Source of the DNA: Kutzneria buriramensis
Lineage (GTDB): Bacteria > Actinomycetota > Actinomycetes > Mycobacteriales > Pseudonocardiaceae
DNA length: 64,000 nt
Direction: 5' to 3'
Assembly (NCBI RefSeq): GCF_003387475.1
Contig: NZ_QUNO01000006.1
Coordinates: forward strand, 496,001-560,000
A model generated the notes under the pieces. The model ran no database searches. It was given only the letters and a program-made list of their open reading frames with translations, and was not told where the DNA came from. The translations under genes were made by a program, and so were the position numbers. Positions 7,708 to 17,313 of the stretch are shown one piece after another (within the stretch, counting starts at the first letter, position 1; each line of letters starts with the position of its first letter).

Positions 7708-9126
7708 ATGACAGCGCTGTACGACACCCGTGCCGCCGCGGTTACCACTGCGGCCACCGCCGCCGACCAGCAGCCGTACGAGTACGTCCGGCGAGAACTC
7801 GTCGAACCCGACTGGCGCCGCTACCCCGGCTGGCGCGACGTCACCGACGCCCAATGGCGCGACGCCCAGTGGCAGCGATCCCACTGCGTCAAGAACGCCA
7901 AACAGCTCCGCGCCGTCGTCGGCGACCTGCTCACCGAGCGCTTCTACGACGACCTCGCCGCCGACCAGCAGAACCTCGCCACCATGTCGATGCTGCTGCC
8001 GCCGCAGATGCTCAACACCATGGCCATCTCCGCGGAGCTGACCCCCGAGGCGTTCACCGAGGCGTTCTACGCCGACCCGGTCCGCCGCTACATGCTCCCC
8101 GTCGCCAGCGACCGCATGACCGCCTGGGCCAGCCACCCCCACAGCGCCCGCGACTCACTGCACGAGGCCGAGATGTGGGTCGTGGAGGGCCTCACCCACC
8201 GCTACCCCACCAAGGTCCTCGCCGAAATGGTGTCGACCTGCCCCCAGTACTGCGGCCACTGCACCCGCATGGACCTGGTCGGCAACTCCACCCCCCAGAT
8301 CGACAAGCACAAACTCCTGCTCAAACCGGTCGACCGGCAAGACGCCATGATCGACTACCTCAAGCGCACCCCCGGCGTCCGCGACGTCGTCGTCTCCGGC
8401 GGCGACGTCGCCAACATGCCCTGGCCCCAGCTCGAGTCCTTCCTCATGCGCCTGCTGGACATTCCCACCGTCCGCGACGTCCGACTCGCCACCAAGGCCC
8501 TGGCCGGCATGCCCCAGCACTGGATCCAGCCCAAGGTCGTCGAGGGCCTCGAACGCGTCGCCCGCACCGCCCACCGGCGCGGCGTCAACCTCGCCATCCA
8601 CACCCACGTCAACCACGCCCAGTCGGTCACCCCGCTGGTCGCCGAGGCCGCCCGCACCGCACTCGACGTCGGCGTCCGCGACGTCCGCAACCAGGGCGTG
8701 CTCATGCGCGGCGTCAACAACACCGCCGAGAACCTGCTCGACCTCTGCTTCGCGCTCCAGGGCGAGGCCAACATCCTCCCGTACTACTTCTACATGTGCG
8801 ACATGATCCCCAACGCCGAACACTGGCGGCTGGCGGTCTGGGAGGCGCAGGAACTCCAGCACGCGATCATGGGCTACCTGCCCGGCTACGCCACCCCGCG
8901 CATCGTCTGCGACGTCCCCTACGTCGGCAAGCGCTGGGTCCACCAGCTCTCCGAATACGACCGCGAGCTGGGCATCTCCTACTGGACCAAGAACTACCTG
9001 ACCAGCGTGGATAGGGCGACCAGCGCCGTCGGCGCGGACCTGCTGGCGCAGCGCTACCCGTACTACGACCCGATCTACACCCTCGACCAGGCCGGCCAGA
9101 ACTGGTGGGCCAACCAGGGGGACTGA
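7708..9126 (+). CDS. kamA: Lysine 2,3-aminomutase-like radical SAM enzyme
   Basis: The 472-residue protein has the radical SAM cluster motif C178-P-Q-Y-C182-G-H-C185. Around it are the LAM-type segments HRYPTKVLAEMVSTCPQYC, VVVSGGDVANMP, DVRLATKALAGMPQHW, NQGVLMRGVN and LPYYFYMCDM. It would interconvert L-lysine and beta-lysine using a [4Fe-4S] cluster, SAM and PLP (a lysine near PYVGKRW is a candidate). ATG at 7708 with GAGGAG upstream. It is divergent from kdd-kal and supplies the first step. Related aminomutases on glutamate or other substrates exist; the neighbours favour lysine. Confidence 0.9.
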   Translation: MTALYDTRAAAVTTAATAADQQPYEYVRRELVEPDWRRYPGWRDVTDAQWRDAQWQRSHCVKNAKQLRAVVGDLLTERFYDDLAADQQNLATMSMLLPPQMLNTMAISAELTPEAFTEAFYADPVRRYMLPVASDRMTAWASHPHSARDSLHEAEMWVVEGLTHRYPTKVLAEMVSTCPQYCGHCTRMDLVGNSTPQIDKHKLLLKPVDRQDAMIDYLKRTPGVRDVVVSGGDVANMPWPQLESFLMRLLDIPTVRDVRLATKALAGMPQHWIQPKVVEGLERVARTAHRRGVNLAIHTHVNHAQSVTPLVAEAARTALDVGVRDVRNQGVLMRGVNNTAENLLDLCFALQGEANILPYYFYMCDMIPNAEHWRLAVWEAQELQHAIMGYLPGYATPRIVCDVPYVGKRWVHQLSEYDRELGISYWTKNYLTSVDRATSAVGADLLAQRYPYYDPIYTLDQAGQNWWANQGD

Positions 9127-9145
9127 GACCCACCCGGCGGAGGCT

Positions 9146-9182
9146 CGCCAGGCGTCGAACCAGACCGTTCACACGCCTGGCG
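9146..9182 (+). terminator. Hairpin terminator after kamA
   Basis: CGCCAGGCGT at 9146-9155 pairs perfectly with ACGCCTGGCG at 9173-9182 across a 17-nt loop, 20 nt after the kamA stop. There is no U-tract, as is common in actinomycetes. Confidence 0.7.
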
Positions 9183-10616
9183 GGCCGACCCGACCGAAAA
9201 CCTCATACCCGCTGGTCAGCGCCCGTTGAGTCTCGTTGCGTCTTGACGTCTGACGGCCCCAGAGCGGCCCGGCTTTGTCCACAGTGGACACCCGTGATGG
9301 CGGGCGCACAGGCCGCCAGATGAACACGATCCATCAGCAGCTGACAGCGCAGGCTCTGAGCCAAGGAACTACGGGCGTACGGCGGACCCGGAATAGAGTT
9401 TCGGCGCACCTTTCTCGCCAATCTTGTCCGCTGGTTGACGCTGGGCTGAGATTATTGAGATTTGAGCCCGTGCTCACGGTAGGTTGCACCTTCACTAGTA
9501 GCCGTGTGGACATGTGGGGCAATCTCGTGTTGCGGGCTCTCTAACCGCTGCCTTCCGTCCGCCCTTTGGAGTATCCCTCCAGCTGTCAGAAGAAACGCAA
9601 CGCCCTCCTCGACGACGCCCCGCAATAGGCCACCGGAACCGGAGTGGCAGGAATTTTCCAGTTCGGTCTCCTGTCGCAGTGCCGGCTGTTCCGCACCGTT
9701 GACGATGAGGTGGGCTGCCGGGCATGTGATGGCCTTGAAGAATTCGCGGCCGAACGCCATGCTCGGGTAACGCTCTCTGCCGCCCTGCTTTCCGCTCCGC
9801 GATCCCCCAGTCCACCGGCTGAGCCAGCGACGGAGAGGGCCGAGAAATGCGCTAGTCTCTCAATGGCGTTGATCACCACGCCATAACCGCCCGATCGTCG
9901 CCGTTCGCAGTGGAAAGCGGCAGATGGACGTTGACCCGAGAAGACGACATTGGCTGGGTGGGGGCCGCGGCCGGCCGCGGGAACAGCTAACGGACTCCTG
10001 ATGATCCTGCCATTACCGCCCGACCGCCTCGTGCCGTGTTCGCGACGGACAGTCCTACCCGCGACCAGTTCGGTTCGTCCGCAGGAGTGATGCGAGCGAG
10101 CTTAGCGAGTTCCCTTGATGGAGCCGGCATTTCACTGGCCTCTACGAGAACGGGAATCCGGTCCAGGTTGTCGCGCGGCGTTTCTCCGGAGACTGATCCT
10201 CTCTTGCGACTCCGCCTGAACGATCCCCACGCGGCCGACGTGCTGGCCCCGCTGCTGGCAGATCCAAAGTTGGAGCGGACCAACCGTATCCTGCAATACT
10301 CTCGTCGACTTGGACTCCCACCCGAAGATCTTACAGGACTACCGTGAGTGAGTGATCCAAAACTTAACAGCCTCGGCTATCCGCGCGCCGTCGCCGTCGA
10401 CGAATAGTGTCGACCCCTGGGTGCAGATCCTGGCATTATCACAGCCGAGGACATTCGGAGGTTGTGGTGCGGGAGAGGGTGCAGTTCCGCGTTCAGCGAG
10501 CGTCTTGATACTGGTGTCCAGACTGACACAAGGCCCGATTGTTCGAGATGTTGCCGACCCACGACCCGGCCGGCGCAGCCGCTGGGCCGGGCCGTGGTGT
10601 TCGCCGAGGAGATGTG
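9183..10616. other. No convincing gene over 1.4 kb
   Basis: Open frames here are short, overlap on both strands and show no recognisable motif. The least unconvincing is a plus frame ending near 10347 whose tail (ADVLAPLLADPKLERTNRILQYSRRL) looks coding-like, possibly a fragment of a lost gene. Local GC is lower than in the lysine cluster. I see decayed sequence that marks the boundary between the chromosomal and accessory parts. Confidence 0.5.
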
Positions 10617-10961
10617 ATGGCCAGGCTGATGTCGGTGTCGTTCACCGAGCAGGCGGTTCGCGACCGCGCCAAGACGGTGACCCGCCGGAAGGGATGGCGG
10701 TTCCTCCGCCCGGGCGAGCGGCTCACGCTGTGCCGCAAGGTCATCGGCCGCAAGCCCGGCGAGCTCCTGGTCCGCATCGTCGACATAGAGGTGGTCGACG
10801 TCCGGCGTGAACCGCTGGCCGACATCACCGACGACGATCTCGCCCGCGAAGGCTTCCCCGACATGTCCAGGGAAGAGTTCATCCAGCGCTTGTTCGTCGA
10901 GGCGCAGGGCATCCGGCCAGGCGACACCGTCACCCGCATCGAGTGGGTGTACTGCCGCTGA
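10617..10961 (+). CDS. ASCH domain protein
   Basis: The 114-residue protein has the ASCH layout: LMSVSFTEQAVRDRAKTVTRRKGWRFLRPGERLTL, then LLVRIVDIEVVDVRREPLADITDDDLAREGFPDMSREEFIQ and GDTVTRIEWVY. ASCH proteins are small PUA-like beta-barrels thought to bind RNA or modified nucleotides, frequent on phages and mobile elements. ATG at 10617 follows GAGGAG. In the same frame after the stop, residues such as EHGPDRSIKFLDAAAGVEGLQLSLWLLEY look coding up to about 11138, so a short second gene or a lost extension may follow. Confidence 0.8.
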   Translation: MARLMSVSFTEQAVRDRAKTVTRRKGWRFLRPGERLTLCRKVIGRKPGELLVRIVDIEVVDVRREPLADITDDDLAREGFPDMSREEFIQRLFVEAQGIRPGDTVTRIEWVYCR

Positions 10962-11623
10962 CCAGAAGATCACCGATTTCTGCCTGAGGAGAATCACCGT
11001 CATGACGCCGGCGCCCTGCGCCACCACCCGGTCGACCACGCCTGGGTGGAACACGGGCCGGACCGCAGCATCAAGTTCCTCGACGCCGCCGCCGGCGTTG
11101 AAGGCTTGCAGTTGTCTTTGTGGTTGTTAGAGTATTGAATTTAGTCGCCACTGAAGCTATAGTGACATTGTCCACCTAGAGGAGGCGGGGGTTCGCCCGC
11201 ACGGACTCCGCTAGCTCCCAACCCGCATCACCCGGCCGAAGGCCTGGTCCCCGAAACGACTGTCAAAGCCCAGCGTCCCGGCCGCTCCAACTCCCCCAGC
11301 AGCCGAGTCCGGGCCATCAGCACCGGCGCGATGTCGGTGTCCGGCATCGCGCCGCGCCGGATGCGTGCTGCGCCGGCGGGTGCTGGCGCAGCACGCATCC
11401 GGCGGTCGCCCAGCTGCATCTGGCGCACGGTGGACTGCTTGTCAGAAGGTCCAGCACCGCTGCCCAACTCGCTCTCGGGCTGGACCTGGAGGGTGCGGAG
11501 CATGGCCGTCACGCGCTGGCCCGGGCGGCGGGACAACCCGGCTAGCTCATCGGCTCCGCGAACCGCCCATGAGAGTGATCGCCGGCCAGATCACCGCGGC
11601 GTCCGACAGCTGAATGATCACCA
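10962..11623. other. Intergenic stretch with a strong perfect hairpin
   Basis: Apart from the possible coding tail up to about 11138, I find no gene. The main structure is a perfect 18-bp inverted repeat: CCGGATGCGTGCTGCGCC at 11357-11374 and GGCGCAGCACGCATCCGG at 11385-11402, with a 10-nt loop. It could be a terminator, an extruding cruciform or a recombination site. Confidence 0.6.
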
Positions 11624-11827
11624 TCAGTCCGGCAAGCCGAAGTCCTCGATGAACACCCCCTCCGCCAGCAGCAGCCTGAGCAGATTCGGCAACCGCGGAT
11701 CCGCCTGGAAGCGGCGCAGGTTCACCAGGACGCTCTCCGCGTCGGCCACCAGCGTGGCCACGTGGTACGCGGTGGCCACGACCGCCAGCACCGCCGGGAC
11801 GCCCAACGACGTGGACTTGTTCGCCAT
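11624..11827 (-). CDS. Small hydrophobic protein
   Basis: This 67-residue frame starts MANKSTSLGVPAVLAVVATAYHVATLV, where an N-terminal hydrophobic helix is followed by a soluble tail (NLRRFQADPRLPNLLRLLLAEGVFIEDFG). ATG at 11827 is preceded by GGGAAAGG. It is divergent from the MerR-like gene. I do not recognise a family; a single-pass membrane peptide is plausible. Confidence 0.45.
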   Translation of the reverse strand: MANKSTSLGVPAVLAVVATAYHVATLVADAESVLVNLRRFQADPRLPNLLRLLLAEGVFIEDFGLPD

Positions 11828-11978
11828 CGAACTGCCTTTCCCTCGAGTCAGCGCACCCGCTGCGGCGACCGCCGCCGCAACAGGGAGAAGCCGAGCGGCT
11901 CCTTGTCCAACCACTATCCGCCTGCACACGGCGCCCAGGGACAGTTCGGGGTGGCCAATCAGGTGTAATTTCCATAGC

Positions 11979-12971
11979 GTGGAGACGATCATCGGCCCGG
12001 GCACGATCGACGACCTGGTCGCCGACGCCCGCCGGACCGGCTACCAGGGGCCGGTCAACCGACGCCTGATCCGCGACTGGACCCAGGCCGGCCTGCTGGA
12101 CTACCCCCGCCGCAGGACCGCCGGCAAGGGACACGGCGCGCGGCCGGCGTTGTACCCGGCCCACCAGCGACTGCTGCTGCTCACCCTGCTGCGCCACCGA
12201 CCCACCAACGGCATCCGCAGCCTCGCGCGCATCCCGGTCGGGATCTGGATGTACTGGGGCGACGCCTTCATCCCCCTGCGCCAGGTTCGCCGGGCGATGA
12301 CCACCTGGCTCGGCGACCCCCGCGACAGCCGGCGCGGCGCCACCGAGACCGCCCGGGAACTGGTGCGGCTACTGGACAACCCCGCCGCCACGACCACCGC
12401 CCGGGCCACCCTGCGGCGCGTGCTCAGCGACATCGCCTACACCGGGCAGGCTGATTTCGAGCAACTGGAGCAGGCCGTGCGCGAGGTGTTCGAGCCCGGC
12501 GCACGCCAGATCCAGCGGGCCGTCGGCCATCCCGCAGCGCCGCTGACCGCGCACGGCCTGGTCACGGTGATCCAGGCCCGGCTGGTGGCCGTGGACCGGC
12601 TCGCCAAGGGCGAGGTCACCGACGCCGAGTTCCTTCGGGCTCGGCACAACCACCTCGTGGCCTACGCCCAGTACGCCGCCGACCAGGCTCAACTCGCGGC
12701 CGACGCCCCGACGAACAACCCCGACATGTACGAGGCCGTCACGGCCGAACGCGCGCTCAACGACTGCTGCGCCAATCTGCTCAGCCACCTGGGCCTGGCG
12801 ACCCTATCCCCGGAGGGCGCCGCCCGAATCAGCCGTGAGCCCTCCCCCACCGTGGATCCGGGTCCTACGCCCGCCGGCGGGAGTTCTACACCGAGCGCGC
12901 CGAGGCGGTCGCCCGAGTACTGCGGACCCGCCTGGCCGACCAGGCGGCCGGAGACATATCCGCCGCTGTGA
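11979..12971 (+). CDS. Probable DNA-binding protein with MerR-like winged helix
   Basis: From the GTG at 11979 the frame reads IDDLVADARRTGYQGPVNRRLIRDWTQAGLLDYPRRR, resembling a MerR-type helix-turn-helix and wing, followed by about 250 residues of mostly helical sequence (TARELVRLLDNP; FEQLEQAVREVFEPGARQIQRAV). Plausible coding ends near ISREPSP (about 12850). The remaining 40 residues to the stop at 12971 are proline-rich and read out of frame through the next gene, so the natural stop is probably earlier and a small indel may be present. The ligand is unknown. Confidence 0.65.
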   Translation: METIIGPGTIDDLVADARRTGYQGPVNRRLIRDWTQAGLLDYPRRRTAGKGHGARPALYPAHQRLLLLTLLRHRPTNGIRSLARIPVGIWMYWGDAFIPLRQVRRAMTTWLGDPRDSRRGATETARELVRLLDNPAATTTARATLRRVLSDIAYTGQADFEQLEQAVREVFEPGARQIQRAVGHPAAPLTAHGLVTVIQARLVAVDRLAKGEVTDAEFLRARHNHLVAYAQYAADQAQLAADAPTNNPDMYEAVTAERALNDCCANLLSHLGLATLSPEGAARISREPSPTVDPGPTPAGGSSTPSAPRRSPEYCGPAWPTRRPETYPPL

Positions 12972-13424
12972 CCGTCCTCGACGCGGCCGCCGAGGACGTG
13001 CTCGGCGACACCGCGTCCATTCGCGCCGAGCTGGCTCGAATTGAGGCGAACTTGCTCCGCGATCCAGGCGCGGCGATCGGCAAGGCCAAGAACCTGGTGG
13101 AGGCGACCGCCAAGGCGGTGCTGATCGAGCTGGGCAAGCCCTACAACGACAAGGACGACGTCAACGACCACGTTCGGGACGCCATGGTCGCCCTGGGGAT
13201 CGACCGCAAGTCAGTCGCCGCGCACGACGTGGACATGGCCAACGTGATGGGGCGGCTCAACAGCCTCACCATCACGCTTTCGGACCTGCACAACCACGCA
13301 GGCGACGGGCACGGCCTGTCGAGCCCGGCGGCGGGCCTGGATCTGCGGCACGGCAGGCTGGCGGTGCGCGGCGATTGCGTGGTCGGCGTTCATGCTCGAC
13401 ACCCTGCGCGACCAGTCGAGCTGA
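12852..13424 (+). pseudogene. Abortive infection protein, Abi_C domain, frameshifted
   Basis: Joining frames gives VDPG-SYARRREFYTERAEAVARVL..., then a well-preserved middle (LLRDPGAAIGKAKNLVEATAKAVL; SDLHNHAGDGHG; RHGRLAV) and, after a second shift near 13365, AAIAWSAFMLDTLRDQSS and a TGA at 13422. GKAKNLVE, AGDGHG and RHxRLAV are hallmarks of the Abi_C domain found in phage-defence and orphan proteins. Both lesions are explained by missing G residues (GGG for GGGG near 12859; GTGC for GTGGGC near 13365), so the gene may be intact in the organism. It follows the MerR-like gene directly. Confidence 0.8.
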
Positions 13425-13737
13425 CCAAGATCCCCACAAGCAACCGGCAGCAGGCCCGGTCACCGGAACAGCGCTGGCGACATCGCGCGCGTCGCGTCGA
13501 CGACGATGGGCGCCATCGCGCTGGCCAGCGAGCCGCGCATGGTCGCGCGCCTGCGCGACGAAGCGGCGCACCGACGCCCGGTAGTTGATGCCGCGCCCGT
13601 CGAACTCCGGGCGCGCGATCCCGTACAAGCGGAACGCCGCACATCCGCCGGCCACGATCGTCCAGTCCGGCTGGACAGCCGCCCTCAGCACGGGCTCCGG
13701 CCGGACACCGCCCGCGCGCCGCTGCCACCAGAGAGCT
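13425..13737. other. Degenerate stretch, no intact gene
   Basis: The minus strand has coding-like pieces in two frames (CAAFRLYGIARPEFDGRG and ASAMAPIVVDATRAMSPALF), suggesting a decayed gene fragment. I cannot assign it. Confidence 0.35.
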
Positions 13738-14055
13738 GCTCATGTTTTGCTCGTGCCGCCGACCGGCGCCAAGGGCATGAACCTCGCCGTCGCCGACGTT
13801 CGGCTACTGTCCATGGCGCTGACGGAACTGCTGCTGCGCAACGACTCCCGGCTCATCGAGCCCTATTCGGACACTGCGCTCCGCCGTGTCTGGCGGGCCG
13901 AGGCCTTATCCTGGAACATGACCTCGCCGCTGCACGTCATGCCCAGCGCGGATCCGTTCCAGCGCCAGGTGCAGCTGGCCCAGCTCCGGTACACGGCCAG
14001 CAGCAAAGCCGCCATGACCAGCATCGCCGAGAACTACGTCGGCCTGCCCTGGCGA
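13738..14055 (+). pseudogene. pobA: 3' fragment of 4-hydroxybenzoate 3-monooxygenase
   Basis: The frame carries VPPTGAKGMNLAVADVRLL, LIEPYSDTALRRVWRAEALSW, MTSPLHVMP and MTSIAENYVGLPW, closely matching the C-terminal third of PobA flavin hydroxylases (the GAKGxNLA flavin-proximal loop and the AENYVGLP tail). The N-terminal FAD-binding domain and the true C-terminus are missing, so it is a remnant. Nothing else from an aromatic pathway is nearby. Confidence 0.85.
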
Positions 14056-14166
14056 CGGCGTTCACTTGCCATCGCGTCAACGGGGCGCTGTTGACAGCGC
14101 CTACTGGGAACGTTTACATGAAGACGCCGCCCGCGCTACAAACCTGAACATGGCAGGAGGTCACGG

Positions 14167-14940
14167 ATGATTCGCGCGACGGTGGCGGCGATGGTCGTCG
14201 GCCTGACTGCGGCACTGTCCGCGCCGGCGGCGGCCGCGCCCCAGGCGGCGCTGATCTGGCAGGCGGATCCGAGTCGGGGCACCTCGGTCTTCGAGGGCGT
14301 CGAGACGGCCCCGGGCACGGTATCCGTGGTCGACGATCCGACCGGCAGGTACGGCCAGTCCTACCGGTTCCAGACGAACACGAACAACGGCACCAAGTCC
14401 CGGTGCGAGAGCCGCGGCCTGCGGCTGCCCGACGGCACGGTGTACAAGCTGGACGACAGCAAGGCGGGGCAGACCTTCTACGTCGGCTGGCGCTCGTTCT
14501 GGAACCCGATGCCGGACAAGGCGGGCGCCTGGGTCGCGCTGTACCAGCTGCACCTCGACGGCGCGCCCACCGGCGGGGTCGGCGCCGGCCCGTTCGTGCT
14601 GCGCACCCTGGGAGACGGCCAGCTGCACTTCCAGCTGGTGTCGCCGGACGGCTCGTCGCGGCACATCTGGAACGCACCGCTGAAGCTCAACGCCTGGAAC
14701 ACCTTCGTCATCGGGTTCAAGCTGTCGCGCAGCAACAGCGTCGGCTGGGTCCAGTTCTGGTACAACGGCGTCCAGCAGACCTTCACCAACGGGTCGACGC
14801 AGTATCCCGGCGCGACGCTCATGGGCAACCACGTCAACAACAAGTGGGGCGTGTACCGGTCCGGGGTGAACAGCGGCGTGGCGGACGCGTACCTCAACAG
14901 CGCCAAGTTCGGCACCACGTACCAGTCCGTGGCCCCGTAG
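14167..14940 (+). CDS. Secreted polysaccharide lyase (heparin-lyase-like)
   Basis: The 257-residue protein opens with a Sec signal peptide (MIRATVAAMVVGLTAALSAPAAAA, cleavage after AAA near 24). A jelly-roll domain follows with YGQSYRFQTN, TFYVGWRSFWNP, WVALYQLH, WNTFVIGFKLSRSN and VGWVQFWYNGVQQTF, as in the heparin-lyase I-like polysaccharide lyase family of soil bacteria. AGGAGG precedes the ATG at 14167. It is expected to be an extracellular enzyme cleaving acidic polysaccharide. The gene is intact in an otherwise decayed neighbourhood. Confidence 0.82.
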   Translation: MIRATVAAMVVGLTAALSAPAAAAPQAALIWQADPSRGTSVFEGVETAPGTVSVVDDPTGRYGQSYRFQTNTNNGTKSRCESRGLRLPDGTVYKLDDSKAGQTFYVGWRSFWNPMPDKAGAWVALYQLHLDGAPTGGVGAGPFVLRTLGDGQLHFQLVSPDGSSRHIWNAPLKLNAWNTFVIGFKLSRSNSVGWVQFWYNGVQQTFTNGSTQYPGATLMGNHVNNKWGVYRSGVNSGVADAYLNSAKFGTTYQSVAP

Positions 14941-14962
14941 CGGCCGACATGCACGGTCAGTC

Positions 14963-15505
14963 ATGGCCACCGACCAACCGGGCGCGCTCGGCGACCTCGG
15001 CCGCACGCGCGTGTCCCTGACCGAGCAGCACATCGCCCTCGGCAGCCAGGAACTGCCCGCCTGCCAGACGATGCCCGTCCAGCAGTGGATCGACACCGAG
15101 ATCGAGAGCGACGATGCGCTGCACCCGGCCTGGCGGCGCATCGACGCCGCCGACACCGACGACGACCTCGGCCGGCAGGCCCGCATGATCCTGGCCGGGC
15201 TGGCCGACCGCCGCCCCGGCCCGCCACTGTTCCTGATCGGGCTACTGGCCCACATGCAGGCCATCCGCGAGCACCTCCGCGACGCCAAGCTGCGCGCGCT
15301 CCAGGACCGCATGGCCCGGCTCACCGAGCAGATCCGGCCCCCGCTTGTGCACGAGATCCACGACTTCGCCGACGACAACACCGACAGCAACCGCAAGTTG
15401 GCCGAGGCCGCCGCCGTCTCCCACACCGAAAACGGCCGCTGGCTCAACAGCCCCCTGAGCGTCAGCCTGCCCGCGCCGCCGAGGGCAAGACCAGAGCCGC
15501 GGTGA
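14963..15505 (+). CDS. Hypothetical protein, helical
   Basis: This 180-residue frame from the ATG at 14963 has strong codon bias and an amphipathic middle (ILAGLADRRPGPPLFLIGLLAHMQAIREHLRDAKLRALQDRMARL). The C-terminal LPAPPRARPEPR looks off-frame, so the true end may have been shifted by an indel. No family recognised. Confidence 0.5.
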   Translation: MATDQPGALGDLGRTRVSLTEQHIALGSQELPACQTMPVQQWIDTEIESDDALHPAWRRIDAADTDDDLGRQARMILAGLADRRPGPPLFLIGLLAHMQAIREHLRDAKLRALQDRMARLTEQIRPPLVHEIHDFADDNTDSNRKLAEAAAVSHTENGRWLNSPLSVSLPAPPRARPEPR

Positions 15506-15898
15506 TGCTCGGCGACCTGGTCCACGTCCTGCAGCGGCCGAAGGAGATGTTCGACGCGAAGCCGGGCAGCGACCTCGCCGCCGTGCTTCGCAAGCACGCT
15601 GCCACCTTCCACACCGTGCTGATCGCCCCCGCCTGCCGGCGTGCCCGGCACGGTGCTGCCGTTAACGGCGGATCGCCAGCCTCGAGCCACGTCGCTGTTG
15701 GTCGACGGCGACGTCGCCGGCTCCGGCGTGCCGGCCTCCAGGACGAACGACCTCGGACAGCTGGCGCGGATGCTGCAGGAGAAGTTCGTCGACATCGTCA
15801 CCGTCGACACCGACCCTCCGACCAGCGCCGGCTGGCCGGCCCGCGCCCTCGACCAAAAACGTCACGGCGACGAAGCGGATGCGTCCACCGAGGACTAG
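15506..15898 (+). pseudogene. Decayed gene, two frames
   Basis: One frame gives MLGDLVHVLQRPKEMFDAKPGSDL and AATFHTVLIAPA. The next gives TSLLVDGDVAGSGVPASR, NDLGQLARMLQEKFVDIVTVDTD and ends at 15898. Together they look like one gene broken near 15640. Function unknown. The remaining 120 nt to the next gene hold nothing I recognise. Confidence 0.4.
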
Positions 15899-16020
15899 CT
15901 GTGCTGGGTCAGGACGTTGGTAACACCACTCTCGGGAAGGCTCGGGAACGATGCCCACGACGTTGACGATGTCAGCCGCGACCGACGGCGGCCCCTCTGG
16001 ACCGTCGCCGAGGAGCGCGA

Positions 16021-16764
16021 TCAGGCCGGTGCGGTCCCCGTCGTCCGCAGGGTCCGCAGCTGCGCCAGGGACAATTCCCGCGTCCGGTCTGACACGGGCG
16101 AGCACGCCCAGTCGTCCAGATGAGGATGCGCCGTCACTTGGCTCGTGTCCGGGGTGACGTCGTGACCGTCGGAGGCCACGATCTTCTCGATCATCTTGGC
16201 GAACTTTCCAGGCCCACCGCCGCCGTAGCCGACGTTGTAGCCCTCGCCGGTCTTCTCGGGTAGGAAGTGCAGCTCGCCGCGGTCATTGCGCAGCCACATG
16301 ACTCCAGCGTCTCGATCGATGATCAACCGCTCCAGCACCTGCCCCTCAGGCAACGACAACGGGGAGAATGTCCAGTAGGTCCAGTTCTCGATGTTCCCGC
16401 TGACCGTGCGGTAGTGCTGTTTCACCACCGGCATCCAGGTGAGCGGATCGTACAAGGTCTGCAGGCACAGGCAGCCGTCGCCAGCGACTGCCGACGGTGA
16501 CTCTGGGTCGTCGAAGACGCAGGGATCCCACAGTCGCGGGGCCTCGTTACTGGAGACCAGGGCCATGTGAAGCGGGGTCGGCTCGGTGTCCTGCAACCGG
16601 CCAATCCATTCCTGCGTGTACCGGCTGGACTCACGCAGTTGCTGGGTGGCGTTGAGCGCAGATCCCCACAGCTTCGGTGTTTCGCTGTAGAGCACGAAAT
16701 TGAACCATCCCCGCCTCGGGTCATAGGTCAGGTTCACTTCGCCGCGCCCAGGCTGGTAGGTCAT
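16021..16764 (-). CDS. Hypothetical protein
   Basis: The 247-residue frame starts MTYQPGRGEVNLTYDPRRGWFNFVLYSETPKLWG and has aromatic-rich, beta-like sequence (NWTYWTFSPLSLPEG; VMWLRNDRGELHFLPE) with a glycine-rich GYGGGGPGKFAKMIEKIVASDG segment. Two cysteines form CLCLQ. There is no signal peptide. The codon use is convincing, the family is not recognised. It stands alone and converges on the decayed gene to its left. Confidence 0.6.
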   Translation of the reverse strand: MTYQPGRGEVNLTYDPRRGWFNFVLYSETPKLWGSALNATQQLRESSRYTQEWIGRLQDTEPTPLHMALVSSNEAPRLWDPCVFDDPESPSAVAGDGCLCLQTLYDPLTWMPVVKQHYRTVSGNIENWTYWTFSPLSLPEGQVLERLIIDRDAGVMWLRNDRGELHFLPEKTGEGYNVGYGGGGPGKFAKMIEKIVASDGHDVTPDTSQVTAHPHLDDWACSPVSDRTRELSLAQLRTLRTTGTAPA

Positions 16765-16974
16765 CAGTCAGGATCCCTTCCGTGGTCGGTTCCGCCAGCG
16801 TCCCACCCGCCCCCCGACAAGAGCGTTCGGCAGCCCTGGGATAGAGGGGACATCAGCCAATCGGCGCAACCGCGATCACGGACAAGGTCAGCCGCCGAAT
16901 TCGGGACGCGTTGTCGATCGGCGAGGCCGCCACGGGACTGCCCGCCGCCGGAGTCCGGCGAGGTCGTCTCGAAC

Positions 16975-17236
16975 ATGAACGCACACCTCGTGGCGTTCCT
17001 GCACTGGCACGTCGGCGACACCATCGATCGCGCCCAGTTGGACGCCGGGCTGCCCGGCGGTGCCACCGCCACGATCACCGTGGCTGTGGTCGCCGATGGA
17101 CGGGTCGCATGGAAGCCCCACGATGGACCTCGACGCGGTCGACGGATCCACGCAGCTCGCCGTGACCACGGCACTGACCCAGCTCGGCGAGACCCTGACG
17201 AAGGTCCTGCCGGACTCGGCTTTCACCGAGCTGTAG
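16975..17236 (+). pseudogene. Small frameshifted ORF
   Basis: ATG at 16975 reads MNAHLVAFLHWHVGDTIDRAQLDAGLPGGATATITVAVV. Near 17122 the coding-like frame switches to MDLDAVDGSTQLAVTTALTQLGETLTKVLPDSAFTEL, ending at TAG 17234-17236. Either two overlapping mini-genes or one gene of about 85 codons with an indel. Family unknown. Confidence 0.4.
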
Positions 17237-17313
17237 CCTCGGCGAGCTGACTGGGCACAACTCCCCCAACACGTCCACATAGGAGTGTCAGGGGTCGCCG
17301 CTACCGTGAGCGC

